Source of the DNA: Chloroflexota bacterium
GTDB lineage: Bacteria > Chloroflexota > UBA11872
Length of the DNA stretch: 34,818 nucleotides
Assembly: GCA_011523785.1 (NCBI GenBank)
Contig: WTFW01000097.1
Span: forward strand, 1-34,818
Reading direction: 5' to 3'
Shown here: positions 7,408-16,033 of the stretch, piece after piece
Position numbering within the stretch: the stretch's first letter is position 1
Layout of the letters: the number at the start of each line of letters is the position of its first letter
Made by a program: the position numbers and the translations under genes
Notes under the pieces: generated by a model
What the model was told of the DNA's origin: nothing
The model's input: the letters and a program-made list of their open reading frames with translations, nothing else
The model's database searches: none

Positions 7408-8388
7408 ATGGCGCAAGATTTCACGATGTTTGTGGGAACGGTCGGCGGCGGCTTGAACGTGAGTGCCGATGGCGGTGCCAGCTGGAATCAGGTTCGAAGT
7501 CCGGTGCCGACCGAGAGCAACGTCCGAGCTGTCACGGTCTATCCCAACAACCCCAACCGTGTAATAGCCGGCACCGATGTCGGCGTCTTCCGGAGCGAAG
7601 ACCAGGGTGAGACCTGGGAACAGCTCGACACGCCAATTGACGGCATCCACATCTGGACCATCACGGTCGATCCGGTCGATCCGAGCATTCTCTTTGCCGG
7701 AACACGCCCCGGCGTATTCCGGTCCAAAGACGACGGTGAGACCTGGGAAGAGCTGCCGGTCAACGTCAACCTGAACGGCCCGATCGTCCCGCCCCGCACG
7801 ACCACAGTGCTCGTCGACCCGCGTGACCATCAGACCGTCTGGGCGGGGGTCGAAGTGGCTGGTCTCTATCGAAGCAAAGACGGCGGCGACTCCTGGACAG
7901 CGCTCGCCAACGTCGGTCCGCAGCTGATGTACGACGACATTCATGGACTAGCCATCCGACCCGGCGATCCCACGCTGGTCTACTCCACCAGCCCCTTCGG
8001 CCTGGCCATCAGCACGGATGAAGGCGATAGCTGGGACCACCACAAGTTCCCCAGCTTTGATCCCGGCGGCTCGTCCTACTGCCGCAATATCCTGGTTCGC
8101 CCGGACAATCCCGACGTCATGTTCGTGGGCAACGGCAACGGCATTCCCGGCGTCACCGGCGCAATCCGCCGCACCGTCGATGGCGGCGCGACCTGGGACA
8201 CGCCCGAGCTGCCCGTAACACCGAATTCCGTCGTCTACTGCTTTAGCGCGCACGTGGATGTGCCGGACTGCGTCGCGGCGGCCAGCATTTACGGCTACAT
8301 CTACTTGAGCAATGACGGCGGCGCGACCTGGAGCAAGCTGGAACGGGAATTCGGCGAGATCCGGACGGTGGCAATCAGTCCCAACTAG
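7408..8388 (+). CDS. Asp-box (BNR) beta-propeller protein, intact copy
   Basis: About 326 residues from ATG 7408, with AAGGTG upstream; an in-frame GTG at 7366 is possible. It carries seven Asp-box motifs of the form S-x-D-x-G-x-x-W: SADGGASW, SEDQGETW, SKDDGETW, SKDGGDSW, STDEGDSW, TVDGGATW and SNDGGATW. Between them are 'V.P.nP..v.aGt..GvfrS' strands, as in sialidase, VPS10 or YCF48-like propellers. No sialidase Arg triad or Glu/Tyr pair is apparent, so binding or scaffolding is more likely than hydrolysis. I see no signal peptide. Its last 708 bp are repeated exactly 933 bp downstream. It converges on the ABC-2 permease operon. Confidence 0.85.
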   Translation: MAQDFTMFVGTVGGGLNVSADGGASWNQVRSPVPTESNVRAVTVYPNNPNRVIAGTDVGVFRSEDQGETWEQLDTPIDGIHIWTITVDPVDPSILFAGTRPGVFRSKDDGETWEELPVNVNLNGPIVPPRTTTVLVDPRDHQTVWAGVEVAGLYRSKDGGDSWTALANVGPQLMYDDIHGLAIRPGDPTLVYSTSPFGLAISTDEGDSWDHHKFPSFDPGGSSYCRNILVRPDNPDVMFVGNGNGIPGVTGAIRRTVDGGATWDTPELPVTPNSVVYCFSAHVDVPDCVAAASIYGYIYLSNDGGATWSKLEREFGEIRTVAISPN

Positions 8389-8391
8389 GGG

Positions 8392-8415
8392 CCGGACGGG
8401 TCCCGACGGGTCCGG
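8392..8415. terminator. Small hairpin in convergent gap (duplicated at 9325-9348)
   Basis: CCGGAC pairs with GTCCGG a few bases after the propeller stop, enclosing a 12-nt loop. GACGGGTCC also occurs twice in direct orientation at a 10-nt step. A CTTTT run follows about 25 nt later. It may work as a weak bidirectional terminator for the convergent genes. The same structure is present in the second repeat copy. Confidence 0.25.
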
Positions 8416-8475
8416 TTCTCGGACGGCCGATTCAGCTTTTCGCGGGCGTCGGCCGACCGCGCGTGCCGCGCTTTC

Positions 8476-8613
8476 TTATGTATACAGTCCGATCAGCCCA
8501 CGTCGCGTGGCCCTGTTCGCCACGCGGTTGAAAAGCCAGATCCCACCCAGCACCCCGCCAACCGCGCTGGCGGCCAGCACTCCCAACTCGACTTCGAGGG
8601 GCACGATCGTTGG
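8476..8613 (-). pseudogene. Duplicated C-terminal tail of ABC-2 permease (45 codons)
   Basis: An exact copy of the final 45 codons and stop of the permease gene at 9409-10239, created by the 933-bp duplication. It lacks the first five membrane segments and any start of its own. Upstream in the same frame the sequence runs into the antisense strand of the propeller copy and gives a chimeric open frame (8476-8877) with no plausible start signal. It is very unlikely to be expressed as a useful protein. Confidence 0.85.
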
Positions 8614-9321
8614 CCGAGCATTCTCTTTGCCGGAACACGCCCCGGCGTATTCCGGTCCAAAGACGACGGTGAGACCTGGGAAGAGCTGCCGGTCAACGTC
8701 AACCTGAACGGCCCGATCGTCCCGCCCCGCACGACCACAGTGCTCGTCGACCCGCGTGACCATCAGACCGTCTGGGCGGGGGTCGAAGTGGCTGGTCTCT
8801 ATCGAAGCAAAGACGGCGGCGACTCCTGGACAGCGCTCGCCAACGTCGGTCCGCAGCTGATGTACGACGACATTCATGGACTAGCCATCCGACCCGGCGA
8901 TCCCACGCTGGTCTACTCCACCAGCCCCTTCGGCCTGGCCATCAGCACGGATGAAGGCGATAGCTGGGACCACCACAAGTTCCCCAGCTTTGATCCCGGC
9001 GGCTCGTCCTACTGCCGCAATATCCTGGTTCGCCCGGACAATCCCGACGTCATGTTCGTGGGCAACGGCAACGGCATTCCCGGCGTCACCGGCGCAATCC
9101 GCCGCACCGTCGATGGCGGCGCGACCTGGGACACGCCCGAGCTGCCCGTAACACCGAATTCCGTCGTCTACTGCTTTAGCGCGCACGTGGATGTGCCGGA
9201 CTGCGTCGCGGCGGCCAGCATTTACGGCTACATCTACTTGAGCAATGACGGCGGCGCGACCTGGAGCAAGCTGGAACGGGAATTCGGCGAGATCCGGACG
9301 GTGGCAATCAGTCCCAACTAG
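8614..9321 (+). pseudogene. Headless copy of the Asp-box propeller gene
   Basis: The duplicated 3' part of the propeller gene (235 codons plus stop), in the same frame as the parent from PSILF onward. It lacks the first 91 residues, including the first two Asp-boxes and the native start. The nearest in-frame start is GTG 8740, which would give 193 residues without a clear ribosome binding site. Its sequence is identical to the parent, with no decay at all, so the duplication is either very recent or an assembly artefact. Confidence 0.85.
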
Positions 9322-9546
9322 GGGCCGGACGGGTCCCGACGGGTCCGGTTCTCGGACGGCCGATTCAGCTTTTCGCGGGCGTCGGCCGACCGCGCGTGCC
9401 GCGCTTTCTTATGTATACAGTCCGATCAGCCCACGTCGCGTGGCCCTGTTCGCCACGCGGTTGAAAAGCCAGATCCCACCCAGCACCCCGCCAACCGCGC
9501 TGGCGGCCAGCACTCCCAACTCGACTTCGAGGGGCACGATCGTTGG
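8614..9546. repeat. 933-bp direct repeat, copy 2
   Basis: The second unit of the tandem duplication. It begins directly after copy 1 with no spacer and ends within the permease gene (position 9546), where unique sequence resumes. It contains the headless propeller copy and the genuine 3' end of the permease. See copy 1 for boundaries. Confidence 0.95.
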
Positions 9547-10239
9547 CGTTCCCAGCAAGGTGTGCCGCATGGCGTCGATCACGTAGGTATAGGGCAGCGC
9601 CAGGCTTACCCAGCGAACTTCCCACGGCAGCATCGCCACGGGAAACGTGGATCCCGCCATGGTGAATATCAGGACGACGAAGATTGAGGCCAGGGCAGGC
9701 TGCCGTTGGGCAAGCCCCACCCCCGCAAAGGCGATTCCAAGTCCCCAGAACGCGATCAGGGCCAGAGCGAACACGGGAATGACCAGCGGATTGAACGCAG
9801 CGGGCGCCGCGCCCGGCAAGAAGAGCAACGCTACCGCCAGCACGCCCAGCATGGCGGTCCACTGGGCAGTCTCCCAGCCCGTCACGCCCACGATCGGGAT
9901 CCAGCGCGGACACGGCGTGGCCCAGATGTGTGGAAGCACGCCGGCCTCGCTTGCCCAGCGAAGGTAGCCCTGGCCGCTGTAGAGCCCCTGCTGCGCAATT
10001 TGCAAGGCCAGCCATCCCAGCGCCACGTAGCCGATGAAGTTCGACCCGCCTCCACTGGCTTCAAACCCCTCGCTTCCGAACGCGCGCTCGGCCAGCAGCC
10101 GGGTCGTCAACAGCAGGGCAAGCGCCAGCAGCGTCGAGACGTAGAACAGCTTCTGCCGCCCGAACTCCCGCCACTCGCGGACGAACGAGGCCCAGGCGGC
10201 CAGGGCCAGCGCGCGTCGTGTGCCTGCGAAGGGTTTCAT
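9409..10239 (-). CDS. ABC-2 type transporter permease (second of pair)
   Basis: A 276-residue membrane protein. Hydrophobic segments are visible around residues 30-50 (FYVSTLLALALLLTTRLLA), 68-85, 118-142 (WTAMLGVLAVALLFLPGAA), 150-172 (LVIPVFALALIAFWGLGIAF), 184-205 (ASIFVVLIFTMAGSTFPVAM) and 240-260 (LGVLAASAVGGVLGGIWLF). This is the six-pass ABC-2 exporter layout. Its ATG overlaps the stop of the upstream permease as ATGA, so the two are translationally coupled and probably form a heterodimeric channel driven by the ATPase at 11077-12111. Its last 138 bp are part of the 933-bp repeat. Substrate unknown; such exporters commonly move lipids, drugs or peptides. Confidence 0.85.
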   Translation of the reverse strand: MKPFAGTRRALALAAWASFVREWREFGRQKLFYVSTLLALALLLTTRLLAERAFGSEGFEASGGGSNFIGYVALGWLALQIAQQGLYSGQGYLRWASEAGVLPHIWATPCPRWIPIVGVTGWETAQWTAMLGVLAVALLFLPGAAPAAFNPLVIPVFALALIAFWGLGIAFAGVGLAQRQPALASIFVVLIFTMAGSTFPVAMLPWEVRWVSLALPYTYVIDAMRHTLLGTPTIVPLEVELGVLAASAVGGVLGGIWLFNRVANRATRRGLIGLYT

Positions 10240-11090
10240 ATCGCGTCAAGAACGCCATGACGTCTGGCGGACCGCTCGAGCGCCCCGAAGACCCAAATCG
10301 AAATCGCCCCGTAGGCAAACGCCATAAGGAGCAGCACACCGGCTGACAGCACGGCCTCGCCTGCGTCGGCGAACACCAGCGCGGCGCGCAATCCGCGCAG
10401 TATCCAGGTAAGCGGAACGAACTGGGCCACGACCTGGGCCCACTCGGGAAGGACGCCAACGGGATGGGCAACGCCGGCAAAGATCCCCGAAGCGATGACC
10501 GCGAGGTTGGACAAGGCCGCCGCCGCGCGATAGCGCACAACCAGCCCCGCGAACGCTACGCCAACGGCGAGGTTGGCGGCGTACGACGCTCCGAGCACCA
10601 GCAGGAGGGCGCCGGCTTCCAACGTCAGCGTGAATCGAAACACCGCCCAACTCGCGGCGAACATCGTGAGCGACTGCACCGCGATCCCGATTGAGCTGCC
10701 CATCGCGCGCCCCACGATCAGCAGGGGTTTGGCAAGTCGCCCGGTCCAGATCGCGCTCAAGGTGCCTTGCTCTCGTTCACGCTGCAGCGCAATCGAGAGC
10801 AGGGTCAGGGTGGCTCCGGCCCAGGTCATGCCAATCACGCCGATCGTTACAAAAGCCAGGTAGTTCTCCGTCCCCGCCACCGACGCAAACCGTGCCGCCT
10901 GCTCGTGATTCGGGCCGGCCAGCGCACGCGCCCCCAGGATCCCCGGCAGCACCAGCGCGAACGCCGAGATCACGAGCGTGGTGACAAAGGCCCATTCGCG
11001 GCGGTGCACCTTCCAACCCATCACGGCCAGCGAGGCCACGGCCTGCCCGCCGCGCGCCAAACGCATCCCAGGAGCGTCAAATTGATTCAA
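10236..11090 (-). CDS. ABC-2 type transporter permease (first of pair)
   Basis: A 284-residue membrane protein with segments near residues 36-55 (VTTLVISAFALVLPGILGA), 78-102 (YLAFVTIGVIGMTWAGATLT), 130-152, 162-185 and 255-275. After the second segment is LQREREQGTLSAIWTGRL, the 'REre.GTl..l..tp' element typical of ABC-2 permeases. The start is TTG 11090, strongly supported by GGGAGGG 4-5 nt upstream; ATG 11066 is the alternative. It overlaps the ATPase gene by 14 nt and the next permease by 4 nt, so the three form a tight operon. Confidence 0.88.
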   Translation of the reverse strand: MNQFDAPGMRLARGGQAVASLAVMGWKVHRREWAFVTTLVISAFALVLPGILGARALAGPNHEQAARFASVAGTENYLAFVTIGVIGMTWAGATLTLLSIALQREREQGTLSAIWTGRLAKPLLIVGRAMGSSIGIAVQSLTMFAASWAVFRFTLTLEAGALLLVLGASYAANLAVGVAFAGLVVRYRAAAALSNLAVIASGIFAGVAHPVGVLPEWAQVVAQFVPLTWILRGLRAALVFADAGEAVLSAGVLLLMAFAYGAISIWVFGALERSARRHGVLDAI

Positions 11091-12111
11091 GCGACCCTCC
11101 CAGGCGGCTTCCGGTCAGTTTGATGAAGGCGTCCTCCAGCGTGGCTTCCCGCAGGCGCGATTCAATCACGGTCACACCTGCCGCCTTGAGGCTGGCTGCA
11201 ATCCGTTCGGCGGATTGCCAGCCGCCGGGCGCGCTCGCCGCAACTGCGATACCGCCGTCGTCCTGAACATCGCCCCACCAAAGGGCGTCGGCACCGAGAA
11301 TCTGCCGAGCAGCCGCGGCGTCACCGTGTAGCTGCAACTCCAGCCGCGGCTCGACCCCGGCACTTGCGATCAGGGCGGCCGGCCGGTCTTCGGCCACAAG
11401 CCGTCCGTGATCGATGATTCCTACACGATCACAGACCTCGTCGGCTTCGTGCATGTTGTGGGTCGTCAGCAGCACCGCTTTGCCGGCTCCCTGCAGCGTC
11501 CGTATCAACTCACGGGTCGCCCGCGCGGCGGCCGGATCGAGCGCCGCGGTGGGTTCGTCCAGCAGTAGCACCGGTGGGTCGTGCAGCAACGTCCGCGCCA
11601 GGTTCAGCCGTTGCTTCATGCCGGTGCTGTACGTTTCCGCCAGGTCGTCGGCTCGCTCCGCGAGCCCTAGCTGCTCGAGCAGAGCGGCCGATCGCTCCTG
11701 GATCGCGTGGCCCGGCATGAACTGAAGGCGACCGAAAATCTCCAGGTTTTCCCGGCCTGTCAGCCGCCAATAGACCCCGCGCTCCCCGGCGAACATGACA
11801 CCAATGCGCGCCCGCACCGCACCGCCGTCTCGCAGGGTGTCATGTCCGCAGATTCTGGCCGTGCCAGCCGTTGGCTCAAGCAGGGTTGCAAGCATGCGAG
11901 CCATAGTCGTCTTACCCGCGCCATTTGGCCCCAACAGGCCGTACACCTCGCCGGCGCCGACTCCCAGTGTCACGTCGTCAACAGCTATGACCGAGTCTGG
12001 CGCCGGGACGGATCGACGCGTCAGAACGTCCCAAGGCCGGCGCGAAGGCCGCCGGCGCTCGAACCGCTTCGTTAGCCGCTCGACTTCAATCAACATCGCC
12101 GCGTTTTCCAT
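11077..12111 (-). CDS. ABC transporter ATP-binding protein (ABC-2/NatA-like exporter)
   Basis: A 344-residue ATPase. Walker A is GPNGAGKT (residues 61-68), the signature is YSTGM (161-165), Walker B is VLLLDEP with Glu186, and the switch His218 is in TTHNM. The Q-loop region reads VMFAGERGVYWRLTGRENL, a form seen in NatA-like exporters. The N-terminus contains an inserted basic stretch (ERRRPSRRPWDVLTRR). The C-terminal 110 residues form an extra domain ending ATLEDAFIKLTG, common in this subfamily. It powers the two permeases downstream. The gene starts at ATG 12111. The 223-bp gap to the divergent aldolase gene probably holds promoters in both directions, but I cannot point to convincing boxes. 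Confidence 0.93.
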   Translation of the reverse strand: MENAAMLIEVERLTKRFERRRPSRRPWDVLTRRSVPAPDSVIAVDDVTLGVGAGEVYGLLGPNGAGKTTMARMLATLLEPTAGTARICGHDTLRDGGAVRARIGVMFAGERGVYWRLTGRENLEIFGRLQFMPGHAIQERSAALLEQLGLAERADDLAETYSTGMKQRLNLARTLLHDPPVLLLDEPTAALDPAAARATRELIRTLQGAGKAVLLTTHNMHEADEVCDRVGIIDHGRLVAEDRPAALIASAGVEPRLELQLHGDAAAARQILGADALWWGDVQDDGGIAVAASAPGGWQSAERIAASLKAAGVTVIESRLREATLEDAFIKLTGSRLGGSLESI

Positions 12112-12334
12112 GAGGCTTCAAGACGCGCTCGACTCGGACGCAGTCTGTCAGGTGAGGCACGCGCGCTGTTCGTACTGTGCCACGCACCGATCCCCGGTCT
12201 TGGGCGAACTACCCGTTCCGACGACCACCCGGCAGCCTTCACTTCTCCTAGTTGAACGAATTGCGGCGCTCTGTTCCAATGCAGGTGATCGGCGGCTCCG
12301 GCGCCTTCGTCGGGTCAGCGCGAAGGGATCGCGA

Positions 12335-13222
12335 GTGAGGGACCGCGAAGAAGTACGCGCCCTGCTGAGCGGCCCCGTCAATCCGCTGCCGACGAAGTTT
12401 CACAGCGACGGGACCATCAACTTCGACGGCATGCACGCCGTCATTGACTGTTCCCTGGAGGCTGGTTGCCAGGTCATCATGCTGACCTGGGGCGAGACGC
12501 TCGTCTCACTGCTAAGCGACGCCGAACTGGCCGAGGTTCACCGCTCCGTCATCGAACACGTCGGCGACCGGGCCCTGACGATCGCCTGTGACAACATGTG
12601 GGGTCTGCACCAGACGCTGGAATTCGGCGACCGGGTGCGCGACCTGGGCTTCGATCTCTACATGGTCCGGCCAGCCGACTGGGCCCGCGGAACACCCCAA
12701 TCCCTGGCGGATTTCTACCGCGCCGTGGCCGAACGAACCCCCGTGATGCTGGTTGGCGACGTTCCGATTGAAACCTGCGAACTCATCGAGGACGAACCGG
12801 GAATCCTGGCGTTCAAGGAGGACAGGCAACTCGACTATGCGCACGAAGTGCTGATGCGCTGGGGCGACCGCTGGCCGATGGTTGGGGGAGGCGGCATGAA
12901 GCGCCACCTCCTGCTCTGGCCGCATGGATGCCGCGCCTGGCTGGAGCCCTTCGTGCGCTGTTACCCGGAGCCGGCCATGCGGTATTGGCGAGCGCTGCAG
13001 CGCGACGATACCGACACAGCCTGGGCGATCATCATGCGCATCGAAACTCCGGTACGAGCGGCGGGTCACCGCTTCTCCGCCGGATACAACGGCTTCGCCC
13101 AGGCCATGATTGAGGTCTACGGCATTGCTCCCCGCTGGCGCCGCTCGCCAGCCCCGAACGCGACCGAAGCGGAAATGGAGGATGTACGCGGCGTGCTGCG
13201 TCGACTCGGCATTTGGCCATGA
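12335..13222 (+). CDS. DapA-like (DHDPS/NAL superfamily) aldolase, atypical active site
   Basis: A 295-residue TIM-barrel protein of the dihydrodipicolinate synthase family. Lys161 in ILAFKEDRQ is the Schiff-base lysine. The 'GTTGE' strand reads LTWGET at 50-55. The usual 'YN.P' strand reads LVGDVPIE, so the conserved tyrosine is absent and Gly-Asp takes its place. A true DapA function is therefore unlikely. Relatives act on sugar acids, hydroxyprolines or acyl-pyruvates. The start is GTG 12335 with AAGGGA about 6 nt upstream; the frame is open further 5' but only through non-homologous sequence. The next gene follows after 19 nt. Confidence 0.8.
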   Translation: MRDREEVRALLSGPVNPLPTKFHSDGTINFDGMHAVIDCSLEAGCQVIMLTWGETLVSLLSDAELAEVHRSVIEHVGDRALTIACDNMWGLHQTLEFGDRVRDLGFDLYMVRPADWARGTPQSLADFYRAVAERTPVMLVGDVPIETCELIEDEPGILAFKEDRQLDYAHEVLMRWGDRWPMVGGGGMKRHLLLWPHGCRAWLEPFVRCYPEPAMRYWRALQRDDTDTAWAIIMRIETPVRAAGHRFSAGYNGFAQAMIEVYGIAPRWRRSPAPNATEAEMEDVRGVLRRLGIWP

Positions 13223-13241
13223 CACGCAGCGCCAATCTCCG

Positions 13242-15026
13242 ATGACCCAACCGGCGGCCGACTTCTTCGGCGACCGCGGCTTCAGCCAGCCCCCGGTTTA
13301 CCTCACCGAACTTGACCGCTGCACCCCGGCTGGCGCGCTGTCCTCGGATCCACGCCGCCATACCTGGCGCACCCTCCCTTACCGCACGAGTGGCTTCAAT
13401 GGCGTGATGCTCCTGGCCGGTCCCGAGACCGCCGCACCGGAAGTCACCCTTCACTTGAACGCCACCGGCTGGCATGCCGTCTCCATCGGGGTCTACCCCT
13501 TCTGGTCCGAGCCCGAAGGCCGGCAGCTCGAGCTGCAACTCAAGCTCAGCCGGCCTGGTCCACATACCGTCCTGTCCCACCCGCGCGTTCCCTTTGCGAG
13601 CCATTCCGAATGGCTTCACGAGATGTTCTGGGACGTAGCTGACCTCACCGGCCGGGACCTGGTCATCGGGCAGCCAACCGCGCGCTCATCCCCCGGCGAC
13701 GGCCCCGGCTCGTTCCTTGGCCAGCCTGCACGAATCGCTTATGTCAAGTTAGTGCCGTTGACGCCGGCCGAGGTGTGCGCGCTGACGACCGACCGCGCCG
13801 GCACCGCGACCCGACGCCTCTTCGCCCACCAGGACGCCCACGGACCGCACTCCGCCTGGCGGCTGACCAGCGCGGCCGAAATCCAGCGCGAAGTCGAGCC
13901 ATACGGACACACCGACTTCTCCCGCCTGTATTGGGAATGCGGCTCCGGCGACCTGATGAACTATTTCACACAGATCGGCCGCATCCCCGCCTACGACGTC
14001 CTGGAGGACTTCGCGCGGCAGGCCGACCGCTTCAATGCCGAGAGTTGGCGGATCCTGCGCGACCGCGGAATAGACCCGCTGCGCGTGGCTGCCGACCACG
14101 CACGAGACGTGGGCATTGAGTTTCACGCCAGCTATCGCGTCGCCGGCTTCCACTACCCACCGCCGTTGGACCACTTCAACCATGGCGACGCCGTCTATGA
14201 CCGGCGGCCGGAGTGGCGCGGTGTCGACCGCGAGGGTCGCCGCACGCCCCGCTTTGCCTACACCTATCCCGAAGTCCGCGCCTATGTCGTTTCGCTCTTG
14301 CGCGAGGTCGTGCAGTACCCCGTGGACGGCGTCTGCATGCTCTACAACCGGCGCCTCCCCGTGGTGGAATACGAACCAGAACTGGTTGAGGGATTCCGTA
14401 CCGAGCACGGCGTCGATCCACGAACGCTCGACTCGCTCGACTCCGCCTGGCTCCGCTACCGATCGGGCGTGCTCACCCAGTTTCACCGCGAATTGCGAAT
14501 CGCGATGGATGAGGAGACGCAACGACAGGGCCGCAGCCGTCGCCTGCAGATTTCGGCCGTCGTCGCGGGCAGCGAATCTGAGAACCTGAAGTTCGGGGTC
14601 GACCCCAGGGCATGGGTGGACGAGGGCCTCGTCGACACCCTGATTCCGTACTCATCGGCGCCGAATTTCAACAGCAGCGTCGACGCCTGGGCCGACCCGC
14701 GGGCAATTGACTACTTCCTGAATGTCGCGCGCGGCAGCAACACGATCGTTGCGCCGAACATGATGCCGCGCCAGGTTTCGCCTGAGCATTTGCGCCTACG
14801 CGCCTCCGGTCTCTATCGAGCCGGCGTCCAGCACCTATTCTTCTGGGACTGCGCCGGTGGCTCCGGGCGAGCAAACTACGCCGACATGTGGAGCGCCTTG
14901 CGCCGCCTCGGACACAAGGACGAGATCGAAGGCTGGCGAGCCGCCGGCGAGCCTGACCTTGCTTTGCCGCGCCACGAAATGCGCTCGCTCGGCGACTGGA
15001 ATCTCGACTACCAAACGCCGGGCTAG
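13242..15026 (+). CDS. Glycoside-hydrolase-like TIM-barrel protein (GHL10-like)
   Basis: A 594-residue protein from ATG 13242. Residues 1-175 look like a beta-rich accessory domain (for example VTLHLNATGWHAVSIGVYPF). From about residue 250 a TIM-barrel-like region follows. It contains GIEFHASYRVAGFHYPPPLD, then TYPEVRAYVVSLLREVVQYP, VDGVCMLYNRRLPVVEYEP at 361-379, FGVDPRAWVDEGLVDTLIPY, and LFFWDCAGG near the end. The series 'P.vR.y....l.e.v..y.vDGv...y.R' and 'd...Wv..GlvD..iPy' is typical of hypothetical glycosyl hydrolase family 10 (GHL10/DUF187) and related sets. There is no signal peptide, so it is probably cytoplasmic. Substrate unknown. Confidence 0.68.
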   Translation: MTQPAADFFGDRGFSQPPVYLTELDRCTPAGALSSDPRRHTWRTLPYRTSGFNGVMLLAGPETAAPEVTLHLNATGWHAVSIGVYPFWSEPEGRQLELQLKLSRPGPHTVLSHPRVPFASHSEWLHEMFWDVADLTGRDLVIGQPTARSSPGDGPGSFLGQPARIAYVKLVPLTPAEVCALTTDRAGTATRRLFAHQDAHGPHSAWRLTSAAEIQREVEPYGHTDFSRLYWECGSGDLMNYFTQIGRIPAYDVLEDFARQADRFNAESWRILRDRGIDPLRVAADHARDVGIEFHASYRVAGFHYPPPLDHFNHGDAVYDRRPEWRGVDREGRRTPRFAYTYPEVRAYVVSLLREVVQYPVDGVCMLYNRRLPVVEYEPELVEGFRTEHGVDPRTLDSLDSAWLRYRSGVLTQFHRELRIAMDEETQRQGRSRRLQISAVVAGSESENLKFGVDPRAWVDEGLVDTLIPYSSAPNFNSSVDAWADPRAIDYFLNVARGSNTIVAPNMMPRQVSPEHLRLRASGLYRAGVQHLFFWDCAGGSGRANYADMWSALRRLGHKDEIEGWRAAGEPDLALPRHEMRSLGDWNLDYQTPG

Positions 15027-15027
15027 A

Positions 15028-15043
15028 AGAGCCGACCGGCTCT
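15028..15043. terminator. Hairpin between convergent genes, possible bidirectional terminator
   Basis: AGAGCC-GACC-GGCTCT forms a 6-bp stem directly after the stop of the GHL10-like gene, in a 26-nt gap before the end of the convergent dehydrogenase gene. No T-run follows on either strand. It is a weak candidate supported mainly by its place. Confidence 0.35.
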
Positions 15044-15052
15044 CGGCCCGCT

Positions 15053-15997
15053 TCAGGCCACGCGGTACTTCAGCGGCTGGCCAGCCTCCATCCGCTCGAT
15101 GTTCCCGCGAACGACCTCCGTCGTGCCCCGCAAGAAGATGTCGCAGGCCGATGCCCCATGCGGCGTGGCGAACACCTCGCGTTCAAACACCGGATCGGCG
15201 GGATCCACGGGTTCCTCCCAGAACACGTCCAACCCCGCGGCCCGCAGACGGCCGCTGTCGAGCGCGTTGATCAGGGGCTGCCGCTCGACCACGGGGCCCC
15301 GCGACACATTGACCAGAACCGATCCGTGCGGCATGGCGTCAAGCACGGACTGATTGACCAGCCCTTGTGTCTCGTCGGTGAGCGGCACCGACAGCACGAC
15401 AAACCCGCAATCACGCACCGCATCGGTCAGTCGGTCGGCGGTGAATAGCTCGGCCAGTCCCAACTCGTCAGCCAAGTTTGGATCCGGTGTTCGCTTGACG
15501 CCGATCAGTGTTGCTCCGAACGGCTTCAGCAAGCGGGCAATTTCACTGCCGACGCCACCAACGCCGACAATGCAGACTCGCGCCCCAAAGAGCGACGCGC
15601 CAAATGGAACGGCGATCGAGCGGGCCGCCAGCGTACGAAAGTGGGTTGGCAGTTGGCGTCCGGCCGCTATCAGGTGCATCAGCGCAAACTCGGCCACGGC
15701 CTTGCCAATCCCCGAGGGGCCAGCCGGCGCGTTCGCCACGGGAACACCCCGGGTACGCGCGGCTTCAAGGTCAACGTGATCGACCCCGATTCCGAATTGC
15801 TGAATCAGGCGCAGTCTCGAAGCCGACGTAATGGTGGCGGCGTCGATGGGGGTACGTGCCGGGATAATCACCTCGGCGTTCGGCGCCTCCCGGGCGAGCG
15901 CGTCAGGTTCGGTCGGAATGATTTCGTGCTCGGGCAGCGCCTCTCGCAGCACATCCGTGATCGCCGCCAGGTCCGGGCTGCACATCAGTACCCGCAT
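15053..15997 (-). CDS. D-2-hydroxyacid dehydrogenase (NAD-dependent)
   Basis: A 314-residue protein of the D-isomer-specific 2-hydroxyacid dehydrogenase family. The nucleotide-binding motif GVGGVG is at 145-150. The substrate Arg is in VNVSRGPVV (Arg233), the catalytic Glu is in the EEP at 261-263, and the proton-donor His280 is in FATPHGA. Early parts (LIQQFGIGVDHVDLEAAR) match the family. It should reduce a 2-oxoacid to the D-hydroxyacid, or the reverse; glyoxylate, hydroxypyruvate or phosphoglycerate-type substrates are all possible. It lies 36 nt downstream of the aminotransferase on the same strand, so they likely form a two-gene unit acting on a shared 2-oxo or amino intermediate. Confidence 0.92.
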   Translation of the reverse strand: MRVLMCSPDLAAITDVLREALPEHEIIPTEPDALAREAPNAEVIIPARTPIDAATITSASRLRLIQQFGIGVDHVDLEAARTRGVPVANAPAGPSGIGKAVAEFALMHLIAAGRQLPTHFRTLAARSIAVPFGASLFGARVCIVGVGGVGSEIARLLKPFGATLIGVKRTPDPNLADELGLAELFTADRLTDAVRDCGFVVLSVPLTDETQGLVNQSVLDAMPHGSVLVNVSRGPVVERQPLINALDSGRLRAAGLDVFWEEPVDPADPVFEREVFATPHGASACDIFLRGTTEVVRGNIERMEAGQPLKYRVA

Positions 15998-16033
15998 TGG
16001 ATGTCCCTTTCTTAGGATGCGCCGCCGTCAGCC

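Larger units (their letters stand above)
7681..8613. repeat. 933-bp direct repeat, copy 1
   Basis: Copy 1 of an exact tandem duplication. It starts inside the propeller gene (codon 92, PSILF), runs over its stop and the convergent gap, and ends with a copy of the last 45 codons of the ABC-2 permease. Every stretch I compared with copy 2, at an offset of 933, is identical in DNA. The left flank (..GTCGAT) and the right flank after copy 2 (GTTCCC..) share nothing with the junction beyond a single C, so long homology did not drive the event. Confidence 0.95.

Noticed and set aside
8476-8877. 133-residue minus-strand open frame joining antisense propeller sequence to the permease tail
   Set aside because: It is a by-product of the 933-bp duplication junction. 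It has no family match in its first part and no sensible start, so I treat only the permease tail as a pseudogene fragment.
11795-12334. 180-residue N-terminal extension of the aldolase frame
   Set aside because: It overlaps the ABC ATPase gene on the opposite strand and the divergent promoter region. DHDPS-family proteins begin close to GTG 12335, which has a good ribosome binding site.
12512-13225. 237-residue minus-strand open frame
   Set aside because: It is antisense to the DapA-like gene, where the lysine motif and family strands are on the plus strand.
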